Part shown: positions 43,166 through 55,916 of the stretch, one piece after another
Position numbering within the stretch: position 1 is the first letter of the stretch
How the letters are laid out: every line of letters starts with the position of its first letter
NCBI GenBank assembly: GCA_021234155.1
Contig: JAJEKV010000031.1
Location: forward strand, 13,573,748-13,637,747
Reading direction: 5' to 3'
Length of the DNA stretch: 64,000 nucleotides
Source: Isoetes taiwanensis
Taxonomy: Eukaryota; Streptophyta; Lycopodiopsida; Isoetales; Isoetaceae
Translations under genes and position numbers: made by a program
Notes under the pieces: model-generated
What the model saw: only the letters and a program-made list of their open reading frames with translations
Databases searched by the model: none
What the model was told of the DNA's origin: nothing

Positions 43166-44500
43166 TTCTACGGGACTCTTGTTGCTGCAAGGTGAATGGT
43201 CAACATACAGTGAGAAGAGGCTCCCTTCCTCCTTTGTCCCTATATGATGATGAAAGCAAAATCATTTTACAAGCAACATTTCAAAAGGGGTTTTCATCTG
43301 CTCTATTTTCTGAAAATTGGGTTTGGGCTAGATCTTCAAGAATCTATTCTTTTAATTCTTCTTTGCTAACCTTAATAGAGTCATTCTTGCATATGCCATT
43401 ATGTATTTGGATTTCACCTTGATGGATCCAATAAAGAGAAGAGTTCATGTCTTGTATGATGACTCGATAAAAAAAGGGTTTGGATTTTGTAGTAATGCAG
43501 AATGAAAAGCCACAAAAGAAGCATCTTAAAGTACCTTCCTAGATTTTCAAAAAACCTCACATTCAATGGCTCAAGAAGATTGTTGTGCATCGGGCTCAAG
43601 AAGCCCTTAAAGCTCCATTTTTCTCATCCAAAGACGATGTACCCTACCACTTTTGAAAACTGCCAAAGTACCTACACTAGGTACTTCACGAATGGGTAAA
43701 GGTAATACGATTGGAGGCCAAAGTAAATGCATTTAGCTTGACATTTATTAGTTATTGAGACATTGTATAAGTACTCAATACTCGGGGTTGGGTGCTTTTT
43801 TAGGTAGTCTTATGGTCCCTTACTAGTACTTTTTATAGTAGGGTGTAGCATGCTTATGCCATGTTATGTTTCTAATCCCAAGAAAGCCTTCACATGATCT
43901 GGTGTATCTTTTAGATCTTATTTTGGAGGTTGACATATAATCCTAAAGGCCTATGGTTTGGTCGATGTCAAATTCAAGAAATATTTTGTCAACACGTTCA
44001 TAGATGAGCCATTATAAACAAATTTAAAGATAAAGGAGAAAGGAAGATGGGTGTGAACGAAGAAGGTAGATAAAGAACCAAGGTTGAACAAGCAGATGGG
44101 AAGTTCCTAATGTGCTAGTTGCGGCTAGCATCTTGTTTTTACTCAATTTGCAATTTTCAAAAGCTAATGGGGATTGAGATCATGGGCATCTCATAGACCA
44201 AGTGCTTTAGATCTGACATAAACAATCTGCCTGAGAATAAACTTTTCCTTTGAAAATTTTGTACATTCGTGTTTTGTTTTTTTCCATTGGTTGCTCATTG
44301 TTGGAATAAGATAGACGTGCCTTTGTAGCTTACTTATCATGTTTGTTTGTTTCTTTCTAGTTGCTAGACTCTAGGCAAGTTGATAGGAACCAATGATGTC
44401 ACTCTTTATACAGGCTCATTGGCGAATACATAAAATAATCAAAGTATCAACTTCAAGCCTTATGAGGCATTATGGTTCATCCTTGTCACATTGGATGACA
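43166..44500. other. AT-rich spacer without supported gene
   Basis: Only short unrecognised ORFs occur (43192-43422, 43502-43699 on +; 43414-43599 on -). No repeat was noticed in it. Confidence 0.4.
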
Positions 44501-44737
44501 TACGAGTGCAATTTTGGCACTGTATGAGCATAGTTTCCTCTCCATAACTATTACGTTTATTAGGAAAGTTATTAGACATTGTTTGGGTGTAGCTCGCCTT
44601 TATTGGCTTGCTAAGGGACCTTGATAAGCTAATAAAACTCAAATATGCTCGTATAGCAATCTAAAAATTGAATTGAACTGACTTGAGTTAAACAATACTG
44701 ACAAGATAACCCTTATTAATCTCTTTTTTTTGCCCTT

Positions 44738-44947
44738 TCAATTCTCTATACTTTGAACAAACTTTCCACCCATTGCAAGATTGAAATCACCCCATACAAC
44801 CTCGGACACTTTTGTGCATACCGATGTTAAGGGATTTGACATATAGCCCTTGATTCCCATAATTGAATTGAATAGAGTTTTATTGTCCACGAAAACTTCA
44901 GGATTTGGACATCTCACGCTGGAGGGGAATTCCATGCATAGAAGCAT
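44738..44947 (-). CDS. Hypothetical 69-codon ORF in duplicated unit, copy 1
   Basis: No known family. The peptide starts MLLCMEFPSSVRCPNPEVFV, includes DNKTLFNSIMGIKGYMSNPL and ends FVQSIEN. An equivalent intact ORF lies at 45577-45786 in the second copy of the 836-bp unit. It could be an exon of an unrecognised gene or a chance frame. No splice context decides this. Confidence 0.15.
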   Translation of the reverse strand: MLLCMEFPSSVRCPNPEVFVDNKTLFNSIMGIKGYMSNPLTSVCTKVSEVVWGDFNLAMGGKFVQSIEN

Positions 44948-45576
44948 ATGTTGTTATAACGGAAGTGCTTGTAGTGACCATCAGATTCTGTTGTGCATCA
45001 ATTATAAGAGACACTGCATTTAAGGTTATTGGCAATAGTTTAGGACTCTGACAATATGAGACGGAGGTATAAGTGTTGGTTTGTTGGTTTGACTATATAG
45101 ATTTGTCAAAGGCAAGTACAAATTACACAAGTAGATGAGCAAATGAAGAAATATGCTGCGCAATTGGGCAGGGTATCTTTGGATCAGGGATATCGATATC
45201 TAGAAGGAGAGCCAGGGCACAATCTTTTCAAGAGATGAGGTTATATAGAGGTGGCACGCATGGGACCAAAGGCAAGTAAAGTTGAGTTAAAAGATTAAAA
45301 AAAGAAGAGACAACCCACTTTCCTGGCAGACAGTGACCAGAGTGTCATTTTGGCACTATATGAGCATAGTTTCATCTCCATAACTATTACGTTTATTAGG
45401 AAAGTTATTAGACATTGCTTGGGTGTAGCTAGCCTTTATTGGCTTGCTAAGGGACCTTGATAGCTAATAAAACTCAAATATGCTTGTATAGCAATCTAAA
45501 AATTGAATTGAACTTGACTTGAATTAAACAATACTGACAAGTTAACCCTTATTATTAATCTCCTTTTTGTTCCCTT

Positions 45577-45786
45577 TCAATTCTCTATACTTTGAACAAA
45601 CTTTCCACCCATTGCAAGATTGAAATCATTCCATACAACCTCGGACACTTTTGTGCATATCAATGTTAAGGGATTCGACATATAGCCCTTGATTCTCATA
45701 ATTGAATTTAATAGAATTTTATTGTCCATGAAAACTTCAGGATTTAGACATCTCACGCTAGAGGGGAATTCCATGTATAGAAGCAT
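45577..45786 (-). CDS. Hypothetical 69-codon ORF in duplicated unit, copy 2
   Basis: Partner of the ORF at 44738-44947 with the same length and frame and about ten residue differences (for example CLNPEVFMDNKI against CPNPEVFVDNKT). Function unknown. Kept only because both copies stay open. Confidence 0.15.
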   Translation of the reverse strand: MLLYMEFPSSVRCLNPEVFMDNKILLNSIMRIKGYMSNPLTLICTKVSEVVWNDFNLAMGGKFVQSIEN

Positions 45787-46147
45787 ATGTTGTTATACCG
45801 GAAGTGCTTGTAGTGACCATCAGATTCTGTAGTGCATCAATTATAAAAGACAATGCATTTAAGGTTATTGGCAGTAGTTTAGGACTTACAATACGAGACA
45901 GAGGTATAAGCGTTGGTTTGCTGGTTTGACTAGATAGATTTGTCAAAGGCAAGTTGCACAAGTAGATGAGCAAATGAAGGAATATGCTGAGCAATTGGGC
46001 AGGGTATCTTTGGATAAGAGCAACCCAGATGTCATGGATCAGGGATATCAATATCTAGAAGGAGAGCCAGGGGACAATCTTTTCAAGAGATGAGGTTATA
46101 AGTTAGAAGTGGCACACATGGGACCAAAGGCAAGTAAAGTGAGTTAA

Positions 46148-46182
46148 AAGGAAAAAAAAAAAAAGAGAGAGAGAGAGAGAAA
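46148..46182. repeat. A-run followed by (GA)n microsatellite
   Basis: A stretch of about 14 A residues passes into AGAGAGAGAGAGAGAGA near the end of the second 836-bp unit. The first unit has a shorter AAAAAAAGAAGAGA there, so the simple repeat has expanded since duplication. Confidence 0.85.
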
Positions 46183-46205
46183 AACCATTTCCTGGCAGAC
46201 GGTGA

Positions 46206-49200
46206 CGTTTTTTAAATAATTTCATTCTCCATTCTTTATGTTCGTCCATCTGGACCCTCCCTTCCACGTCGGCTTTTCTTAGCCCCACATTCTGGCAGGT
46301 AGGCCCTGTTGCTGATCAGTCTGTTTTCGTCGAACTCTTTTGCAAACGGCGAAGGCGTCCCACTTATGTGTCGATTTCTTATTCAAGTAAGCCTGCAATT
46401 CGCTTCAGATTCAGATCTTTTTTGGTCAAATTCTGTTCATTTTTTGGCGATTTCCTGCTTGACAATCTTTTATCACTATCTAGGCGTCTAGATAGCAGAT
46501 TTTCTTTATTGCCCATCCATTTGTTGATTCAATCCACTGGCCAAGTTGCTGCTTTTCTAACAACTCCTCTGCAACTTTCTTAACATATCTCTGGCCACCA
46601 TCTTTTAAGTTGTTGCTTTCCTAACTACTACTTTTAACATATCTATGCATCATATTGAATGCTGGATTTGTCTATATGTTAATCCCAACACAAGAAACAA
46701 AATTGCCTAGGGACTTGTTGTTTTCAATATAACTCTGCTACAAAAGTACAAATGTAGTTCTTTGGATTTGGAGACACGACTAGTGGCTGGTATGCCTATG
46801 GCTCTTTATTTGTGAGTTTGCAAAAAAGTTTTGTTTTGTGTATAATAAAAAGCGCATTTTTCTAAGCTTTATCATAATATTAACGAGCCTCGACTGCAGC
46901 CTAGTAACTTCATAAGTATAGATTCAGTTCAGTCCAGCTTGCAGTTTCTCAAATATAATTTTGGAAAACATCTTTCCAGAACGTTTAATTTTGCAACAAA
47001 TTCCAAAGAAATCAAACTGCATATTCTATGAAGTCGTGAACTAAGATGTCCTCCTTCCAGGAGACCAATAATAAGGGAAAATGTTCCACAGTATCTGCTT
47101 CCCAGACTATAGCCATAACGCCTTCGAAATGAAATCACTAAAATCAAACCAGGAAAGGAGCGTCAGTAAACGAAATGATCTATATGCTTCTGGTTAATCA
47201 AAAAGTTACAACTGTACCACCTGCAGCTTTTTACTCCACAACTTGTCGAAGTATAAGAACTTGATGTGCCAATGACCTTTATCACATCAGCAAAGCATTG
47301 CAGAGCTAACCTTTTGCAATAATCTTCAGTTATCTTGTACTTACTTACAAGCAATATTGTTCTTAATTTGGCACATGCTTTGGCTCCAGGCTTCACTCTG
47401 CAGGTTGCAATATAAGTTCGAAAAAGAAAAAGAAAAATTGTAAGGGCAAGGAGAATAAAAAGCACCTTGGCAATAAAAGGTCCTATAGCACTGCCAGGTT
47501 TAATTCCATGGTCCATTTCTTTCTTTAGCAAGGTGATCTGGAATAATGCCCTTATTATCAAGCCTAAAATTACAGAAAATAATGTTTTGTAAAGCCAACC
47601 TCGTCTTTTTTATAGCAGTTGTATTTTCAGTCGAAACAAACTCGTACAAAAAAACAAATTGCATAATGTAGAGGAAATGGCAATTCTCCCTATCAGGAAA
47701 ACACCTATAGAAAATTATGGCGTTGGCCCAGATTGAAGCCCTCGTTGGCATACAAAAGTGCAAGCTGGGATTCAGCCACAAATCTGCCAACTACAATTAC
47801 CAAAGGCCACAAGAAGTCTGTCATGGACTTAAGAGAATCGATTCATGGAAAAATCTTCTGAACATGACATGCAGCTGCAAAGAAATTAATGGCCTTGTGA
47901 CTATACTAATAATGTTGTGCATGTTTAAGTTCCACATAATCAGCCTATGCAACAGCACTGATGCTGCTTACTATCTACAGTATCTGCCTCTAAGTCACGG
48001 AATCTGAGACATGGATAATGACTTGTTTGGATTGAAGCACTGGCAAAAAACAAAAGAGCACGTGCTTGTTAACATTTTGGAAAATTATCCAGGACCAGAT
48101 GTTAAGTTGCAGTAATAAAGATTGTAGGACATGTCATCTCAACATGTTTCCCATGGTGTCTAGTACTGTCATATATAGACCTTCAGAGAGGTCTTGTTAT
48201 TTGGTAAAGAGAGATCCTGTTATTTGGTAAAGAGATGGCTTTCTGCGGCTTAAATTTTTTTGGACAGCGTTTTCATTGTTTGATACCATTATGAAATCTG
48301 TTGGCACTAATTAATAAAAAGAAGTGAAGACAGAAGAACTTCGTGCATTGGTCCAGTTAAGACCAGACAACACTAACATTGTTGATTGGGTCCCACCAGA
48401 AATCACCATACATTGAAACTTGTCTCAAGTTAAGTGTGCTTTGGCTGGAATAGAGAACTTGGTCACGACATCTATCAAAGTATCCTGATCATGATGTATG
48501 GTTCAAGTGATGGCTCAAGTCAAGTTAAGCTGATGGTCTCAACAACCCGCTTCGGACGGTATTCATATGAAAGCTGATAGTATGTGCAGTGCTTGAAGGC
48601 TTAGTGGTTTCCTTCAGCTTCCAAGAATAAGTACTTTCTATGGCATATGGATATGTAAGGTTCACATGACAGAAGATGCCACCAGTAGCAGAAACTTAAC
48701 TAGTTTCTTATTTTTAATTATTGGTAGCTGCAAAATGATAGGGCAAAGTTTGTCTGCTTATAAACTCAAACAGGACTTTTAGTTTAGAGACGATTTTAAT
48801 GACTCTGTTTGCTCTTTCCAGTTTATTGATATTAACATGATTGTCAAAACGTAATATGAGCAGGAATGTTTTTGTTTCTATATTTTTATATAGTTTTGAC
48901 CGTTATTGAATGTGACTCTTTTGGAGCTTTCTAAAAAGACGTCTGCTAAATAATAATATCGTCATGGTCCCAGCAATGCGTCTGGAAATTCGCATGCATG
49001 GTCCAATCAACCAAATACATAGTCTCTAATGCATAGATATATATCTGAATATATTCGAAATCAAAGCAGAAGCAATGCATAGAGTGGAAGCAATGGATGG
49101 AACTACAGACCGGAATCAATGCACTGAATATGTCACAGATTTAGTCCGCCATTTGTAGTTGTGTGTTTTATGGGCTTATTTTTCTTTAATGGCAGTGTTA

Positions 49201-49305
49201 AAAATTTGACGGTTTTCGGAGGACAGACGAAATTATCTTATGCCTTTAGCCGTGACAGAAAGTTCTCAAATTCTAAAGTTTCAGATGCCATACAAAAATT
49301 CAAAA
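46206..49305. other. AT-rich region without a supported gene
   Basis: The 132-codon minus ORF 47561-47163 has one strongly hydrophobic helix (FIAKVLFILLALTIFLFLF) followed by a basic Cys-containing segment, and overlaps the 96-codon ORF 47790-47500. Neither resembles a family that I know, and no splice model links them. The rest shows no coding potential and no tandem repeat. Confidence 0.4.
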
Positions 49306-49309
49306 TGAC

Positions 49310-49906
49310 AAAGAATCCAATTTTTTATAAACAAAGTGTTAGGCAGATCCGTACCACTAAGAAGTATACAATACATAACTATACGTCAAGGTAAGTTGGT
49401 ACCCGTTCTTGTTTGTTATCCAATGGGCTGTCGCCATGTGGCGATCATACTAATCAAGAATGGCAAATAGGTATTGCTACAACAAGTTACTTGCGTGAAA
49501 ACCCTTGTTGTGATTCGCTGGATTTCTGAAAACCCTGTTGTTGCTATGGTGCCCTGCTGTGGATATGGCAGGCATAAGAAGATGGAACTACCGAAGCTTT
49601 GTGCCATGGCGAGCTCAAAAATTTCGCCGGAAATGCACCATTGCTGAAGCACTATCGCTAAGCATTGAAGCTTAGCTTGGCACCATCGCTAAGCTTGAAT
49701 CCGAGTTTTGCCAGAATACACCATCGCTGAGGTTGAAACCGAGTTTTGTTGCTTACCTTGATGCTGTGGAAGGCTAACAAGTCGCCGATTCTTGCCCTGG
49801 GAGGGGAGCAGGCTACCTGCAGCACCAAGTCGCAATGACAAAGAATCCATTTTTTTATAAACAAAGTGTTAGGTAGATCCATACCACTAAGAAGTACACA
49901 CTATAC
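49310..49906. repeat. Direct repeat of about 68 bp flanking a 0.46-kb spacer
   Basis: GACAAAGAATCCAATTTTTT at 49308-49376 recurs at 49838-49906 with few changes, through TAAACAAAGTGTTAGG-AGATCC and CCACTAAGAAGTA. The spacer contains a second small repeat, CACCATCGCTAAGCTTGAAT at about 49681 and CACCATCGCTGAGGTTGAAA at about 49719, both ending in CCGAGTTTTG. The minus ORFs 49652-49416 and 49882-49658 are unrecognised. Confidence 0.75.
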
Positions 49907-51620
49907 AAGCGGCATTGCTAAAAAAGAGTACATAGATATCTTAAAAGAAAAAAAGACTAGCAGAAATGCAGGCTTGGAAATGGGTTGGGTTGGGTTGGAT
50001 TGATTGTTTTGTTGGGTTAGGGTTTTTCTCTTGACATGTAGTTCACAAGAATGCATTTGTGAACTTAAACCATTGTTATATCTAGCTCAAACGGTACAGC
50101 TTCCCCTATAGCTTCAATGGATGTCCGACAGTTCATATGACTTGGTGCTATTACATGGAATCCGCGTTGAACTAGTTTGGTGGATCCAACCTATTGTGGA
50201 GATAAGCATTCAAAAATTTGGAGTCTCCAACTGGTAAGACACAATTGATGATAAGCGCCTCATTGAACACAAAAACACAGATATTGTACAAGGGCTTGAA
50301 TAATTATTGATCATATCAAGTTTGAAACATCCCACTTTGATCCATCATCATGAAGGTTGAGCAAGCACTGGAGACTTGTCGTATGACCCACACTAACAAT
50401 TGAAAGCCCTATGCTCTGTATTCGCTTACACATAAATGCCTATGATTTTAATTGTTAATCTACAATATGCAATCGGGAAATATCTCTAAGGAGCAATTTT
50501 CATTATATTGCATATAAATAGAAATTACCTCACTCTTCGTGTATTGCACTGGTGGCTACATCTAAAAGTATGAGTTTTGGTTGGTTGGCATAATAGTAAT
50601 TGTGTGATCTAACCAATCTAAAAGTATGAGTTTTGGTTGGTTGGTGTGTGATCTAACCAACGTGCGACACTTTCCAAATACACTTGGTGCAAAATATCCA
50701 TCAACCTTTTATCAGTTGGTTGGAAAGCATGTATAGGTAAGATTTGCATTGTCTTGGACATTACATGCATGTTAGTTTGCAATCCTATTCGGGTCAAATT
50801 AACACATCATATATTGATCATTAAATGCAACAAACAAGCTGCCCATGTTCTATACAGCATATAAAAGTTGCGGTCTTAACATCCAAAGGACCATCTAAGG
50901 TTTTTATAGACAGAAAAATCATTTTCTAATGGTTTTTATTCCATAATGCCCCAGACCAGCAAAGAAGTGACGTTTTGCAACAACCATTTATTCTAGATAT
51001 CTACATAACAAGTAGGGTTCTCCTTCAATTTAAGATATAATGACCTTAACTTAAAAGTCAAGCTAACATACCAACACATTGTCACCTTTGCGTGAAGCAA
51101 AAGATAAACCTCTGTCCAGTGTAGAATCACATGGGGTCTATACACTTAAATTTTCCACTTAAAAAAGGGGTGCTATACCATTTGAAAGAAAAGAATCATC
51201 ACTATCATATAGAATGCGAGTTTGTTTGCTAGTTTTATTACTCTCCACTAACAATGACAGCGTCATTGAATGCACTTCCAATGCCGCGAAAAAATCACCT
51301 GCAAAACTTAGAAGATCAAGAAAAACCATGTATCAATGTGTGAATGGAGTAGGCTATAAGGACGAAGATGATCTCATTTGCATCTAAGAACTATTAGCAA
51401 GAAAAGAAATTGCAAACACACTAGCATCAGCATAAGGCTTAAAGTGCCGACATGACTGTGCTTGTTTATGACAAAGTGCAATATGGAATATGTAGCAAAA
51501 TAATAGGGGGTTCCAGGGGGATTTGATATGGATGTAAAAATAACAATTCCTGAAACCATAGACTATATATGCTTATAGGTTGTTATAAAAAAAAATATAG
51601 ATTCAAGATAAAATTTAATC
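49907..51620. other. AT-rich region without a supported gene
   Basis: A short direct repeat, CTAAAAGTATGAGTTTTGGT, occurs at 50562 and 50618, each followed by TGGTTGG. Otherwise nothing was recognised. Confidence 0.4.
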
Positions 51621-51621
51621 A

Positions 51622-51705
51622 CATTAGCTCACTAGGTACGTTGGTTAAAATGGACTTATTAGGACATTGAATTATTTTGGTAGAGGTTCGAACCCCCGCA
51701 TTTCA
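51622..51705 (+). mobile_element. Possible tRNA-derived SINE head
   Basis: TTAGCTCACTAGGTACGTTGG resembles a tRNA D-arm/A box, and GAGGTTCGAACCCCCGCATT (51685-51704) is a near-consensus Pol III B box, about 45 bp downstream. The spacing and both boxes fit a tRNA-related SINE. The acceptor and anticodon arms do not fold into a tRNA. No A-tail or target duplication was found. Confidence 0.35.
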
Positions 51706-51825
51706 TATTCTAAAATCTTAGGCAAAACCGTATAGAGGTACAATATTCCCTCAAAACCTTAGGCGAAATCGTATTTCACATTTCAAAATCATAGGCGCCT
51801 CCAATCATAAATGACTATAAGCGAA

Positions 51826-51985
51826 ACCAGAGGTGCCCAGAGGCCCCAACATACGATCTGGGTCGTAGGATCGACGAATCCGACGACTGTAGTAGTCCAG
51901 GGTGCACCAGAGGTGCCCAGAGGTCCCAACATACGATCTGGGTCGTAGGATCGACGATTCCGACGACTGTGGTAGTCCAGGATGC
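51826..51985. repeat. 80-bp tandem duplication
   Basis: Two adjacent copies start at 51826 and 51906 with ACCAGAGGTGCCCAGAGG, followed by CAACATACGATCTGGGTCGT and CGACGACTGT-GTAGTCCAGG. They differ by only a few substitutions. The unit is GC-richer than its surroundings and gives a spurious repeat ORF on the minus strand. Confidence 0.92.
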
Positions 51986-54000
51986 ACCTCGTTTTGAATT
52001 GAGAGTTTTTAGTTTAGTGCGAGCAAATCTGGAAAGGTCTGGAGAGATTCTAAAATAGGATAGTGTTTGGTAATTTTATTTCAGACCGAACTCATGATAT
52101 GAGGAAGCCAACCCTATATCACCTAATTTAACAAGGCATATGCACATCCGTCTTGACAATGTGATGAATAAAATGTTGCAGGATTGGATAATGAAGTTTG
52201 TCCTCGAGTTGAAGCAGGATGTATCATTGATTTGAAAAAGTATCAATAAAGAAATGCCACTGGAATATCCTTCTGCTGGCCTTATATATGTTAAGATTGG
52301 AATGGTAGCTATCTTTTCCAATTATCAATTCTCCTTTGCTTTCAATAACATAACACAACTACACTGGAAAATATGAAGTGAATAGGTATCTAATCTGTGA
52401 ATTACTGCAGAGAAGTTGCATAATTACTCAAAGTGCCTAATAATTATGTTAACTGCACTATATATGCTAAAGGAAGCATATCCGCTGTGAGTATAACTCC
52501 CATCTCAATTTTTTCGCAAAGTATAGAGGAAAAACCACAAAAGATGGTAGAAGATTGATTATGCAATCAAATGGGAACTTAAACATTTTAAAATGAATTC
52601 TCCTGTAATTAGTTTCTCTCATTTGATAAATTACTAGAGTTTACACGGCAAAAGAAGCTATGACTGTGCCATAAATCAGAAACATAGGAAGATAACATAG
52701 AAGCCATGCTCTATAGTGCATTGCTTTTAGTGAGAATATATGTATCATAAAAAACGCAATGTTAATCTATCTAAATCGCTAATAAAGCTCGTTTATCTTC
52801 AATATTGCCCCCTCCAATCTATTTTATACTAGATAAAAGCAAATGGCATTTGGTGGAGTTAAGTTGACCTTCTTCGATAAGGCATTCAATGCAATGCACA
52901 TGGAAGATAAAAAAAACTTCTAATATGCAATCTAAAAGGAGATTCATACCATGATTTTTGGAAAGATTGGCTGGATAAAAGAATATTCACCTACCAATTG
53001 CAATGGATTCTCAGCATTTTCCTCTATCCTCATTAATCCATAATGGCAATTGGCCTTCCATTTTCACTGTATGCATTTGAGATGGAGCAGATTCTGCAAC
53101 ATCGAAACAAATAAATAGTTTAACTTACAAGTTAAACAGATTAGAGGTGCTACATAGCATTGTTCCAACCTTTCCCATGCTATCTTATTGAAGTTTCAAC
53201 AATTAAATAAGGCCTAGAAATACTGTAAATAATGGTGGTTAGTCGTGCTATAATATTACATTTAAAGAAATTAGGTCTGTTATTGGATGAACTACAATTG
53301 TCGCAAATATCATAGCAATTGACGTAATGTCATCAGCAGTTCTTTGATCAGGATTGTCAATGGGAGGCTGTTGTTGTATGTTATAAAATGCCCCATTTCC
53401 CAGATATAGTTATAAATATTATTTTGCTATCCATGCTTTTCATTGTAGAGCAAATTTCTTCCTAGTATAGTTACGTGAGACATAAACCTAGAATCTAGTT
53501 GAACATATGTTTGATCATAAAAAATGCAGCGTTACTTGAAAAGTTGTCCTTAAGAATAGTTACTTTTTTTTCTGCATACAGATGTGAAAGAGTCCCTTGA
53601 TTAATAATCATACAGTGGGACAAGTAGAAACATGTTATGTTCATGGAATTTTGACTAACAAAGCTCAATTGGACATTGAGGGCAGTTGTCAACACCCATA
53701 AGAATTGCCTAGGTTTTATGTTCAGACTTACAGTATGACAAAAAAAATTTCAAAGTCTCTTGATAAGCAATTCAGTATCTATATTTTCTGTCTGCAAGTT
53801 GACATTTAATAACTATAAAACGAGTTACCCTAAAATAAAGGTTTAGCAATTCCAAAATTATAAGAGGTAATAACCTAATTCCAATACTATAAGCGATAAT
53901 AACATGTGGATTAGGACATTGGATTAAGACATCCTCATCACCATCCTGTTAATAGCTTTCAAAATTGGGGTTGTAGCCTTGAAATTGTTCAAAAAGTTAA
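51986..54000. other. AT-rich region, nothing recognised
   Basis: Short ORFs (for example 52321-52076 and 53695-53495 on -) show no known domain. No RNA gene or repeat was seen. Confidence 0.4.
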
Positions 54001-54003
54001 AAC

Positions 54004-54150
54004 TCCATTGTGCATGGCACTGGCAAGATCTTCTGATAATCAATTGGATTGAAATGGACTTGTAAACCCAAGAGCCATTGTGCATTGGCAAGATCTTCTG
54101 ATATTCAAGTTTGTTTGAAATAGACTTGTAAATCCAAGAGCCATTGTGCA
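54004..54150. repeat. 72-bp tandem repeat, two and a bit copies
   Basis: Units contain CCATTGTGCAT, GGCAAGATCTTCTGATA-TCAA and GAAAT-GACTTGTAAA-CCAAGAG, repeated at about 54007, 54073 and (start only) 54142. They lie at the 3' side of the decayed LINE to the right. Confidence 0.85.
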
Positions 54151-55163
54151 TCTGCAATGCTCTCTACGGGTCTGAATGATCCATGAATAAAAAACATCGA
54201 TGAAAGCAAGATCTCTAACAATCCAAATGTACAAGTCTTGGGAAAATTGTGAACTGGATAGTTGCATGTAAGCAAATACATTGTTTGAAATGCCAAAGAG
54301 ATCGACGTCATTTGTTATATTTTGATCAAATGTTAATGTTTTTGGCCACTGAACTAGAGATCATTGATGAACAATGACGGCCTGGCCCTAGCAATTGGAC
54401 CCTTAGAAATAGATTGCCATCCATGATCTTATTCTAATTTCAAAACTTATCTTCCATTACCCTTCACGGATCTGGAACAATATGCCGAGAGGATTGGACT
54501 ACCAAGAGCTTGGCCTTTTGGCGATTAATACATAGGTCTGTGTTCTCACAAAAACTATACAAAGCATGTAAATATTGTTGCATACTAGCGGCAATATATG
54601 CCATAAGCAAAACATCATCAGCATACATCAGTTGCCTGATGGTATATTATGCTAAATGTAGGCCTCTGCCACCATGGTGATCAAGCCATTCATCTAATTG
54701 ATCAATGTACAAGCCAAAGAGTGTAGGAGATAGAGGGCAACCTTATCGTACTCCAATATTGCTAGTGATTTGGGTGCCTAATGGTGGAAACTTAGCAAAG
54801 ACCCAAGTGCTTGCAAGCACTGCCAACGAAGCTCGTGAGGTACTGTATCAAAGGCAGGAGTAAAATCCACAAAGCATATATAGGTCTTGTTTCAAGCTTC
54901 GACTATGTTCAATAAGCATGTGCAATGTGAAAATATGGATCGTAGAATAACCTGGATGAAAGCCTGTCCTACAGCACATACACCAGTATCTTCTGCCCAT
55001 GATTTCAACTACTTCTTTGTAATACTGGCTAGAAGCTTGGAAAATGTGGGACTGACCATGATCGTACGATAATTTGAAGGGTCACTCTTATCACTTGCTT
55101 TGTGAATTGGTATGGCCTTACTGATAGTCCAAGTTTCTGGCAATCCTTCTTGCAAAGCTTAAC

Positions 55164-55514
55164 TTAAAAGGGCAGTGATGATTGGAAGCAATAGCGAACC
55201 CCCCATTTAAGCAATTCTGCTTGTAAACCTTGAAGATCAGGAGACCTGCCATTGGATAGATGTCGCAGACCTTCTTTGACTTCCTCCTCTGTGAATTGAA
55301 GAATATTACCTACCAAAGGAGGCACAAAATTAAGAATCCCAGGATGATCATATAATTGGACCAATCGCTCATTCCATTGTTGCATAGGAATATGTCCAAG
55401 AGCAGGACGTATTCGATATAATATTTTGTACCAGAAAGTCCGAGGCTCATATAGCAGCAATTCAAACATTTGCTTCTGATGCTCAGCAACAAAGCGTGCC
55501 TCCTTGCATTTCAA
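55164..55514 (-). pseudogene. LINE copy 3 endonuclease-RT linker
   Basis: Reads EPRTFWYKILYRIRPALGHI, MQQWNERLVQLYDHPG and FTEEEVKEGLRHLSNGRSPD. This is the usual segment just before RT motif 1, in which the last part is normally K-AxGxDG-xAE. The RT core follows at lower coordinates in broken frames down to about 54500. Confidence 0.75.
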
Positions 55515-55916
55515 TACAAACTTATAATTCTTGATGGCATTGTGACGTATATCTGGTTCAATGATTATTCACAGGTGTTTTTTAAGCTGCTTTCATTCTG
55601 CATCGAACTATGTATTTTTAGGAAAAGATTTTCTACTAGCCTGACAGCACTAGAAGCGGATGTCCCAAAGCAGGAGACATCAGAAGTAAGCAAAGTGTCA
55701 GCAAATGCAGCATTATATTCATGAAGTGTTGGTCTGTGCATATTCAAAAGATATAGAATAGGTCAAGCAAATGCGAGAAACAGGGGCATGGACAGCAATG
55801 GGTTGAAGAGGTCTAAGATGCCACTTCAATGACAAAGAAAGTGGATAGTGGGCAGAATTTATCTCCTCATCTCTATGCCTTGTGCCAATTCGAAAGTCTG
55901 AAATGAGATTCAAGGC

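Larger units (their letters stand above)
44500..46205. repeat. Tandem duplication of an 836-bp unit
   Basis: The first copy runs from about 44500 to 45346 and the second from 45347 to about 46205. They are nearly identical, from ATTTTGGCAC through GAACAAACTTTCCACCCATTG and GGGGAATTCCATG to TTTCCTGGCAGAC-GTGAC. The same 69-codon minus ORF occurs in both (44947-44738 and 45786-45577), reading MLLYMEFPSSVRC and EVVW-DFNLAMGGKF. It has a handful of substitutions and no known domain. Its frame is conserved between copies, but they are so similar that this proves little. Confidence 0.9.

Noticed and set aside
47163-47790. Membrane-protein-like gene on the minus strand (132- and 96-codon ORFs)
   Set aside because: There is one hydrophobic helix but no recognisable family, no consistent exon model and AT-rich surroundings. 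Too weak to call.
51622-51705. tRNA gene
   Set aside because: A and B boxes are present, but the acceptor and anticodon stems cannot be paired, so at most it is a tRNA-derived SINE.
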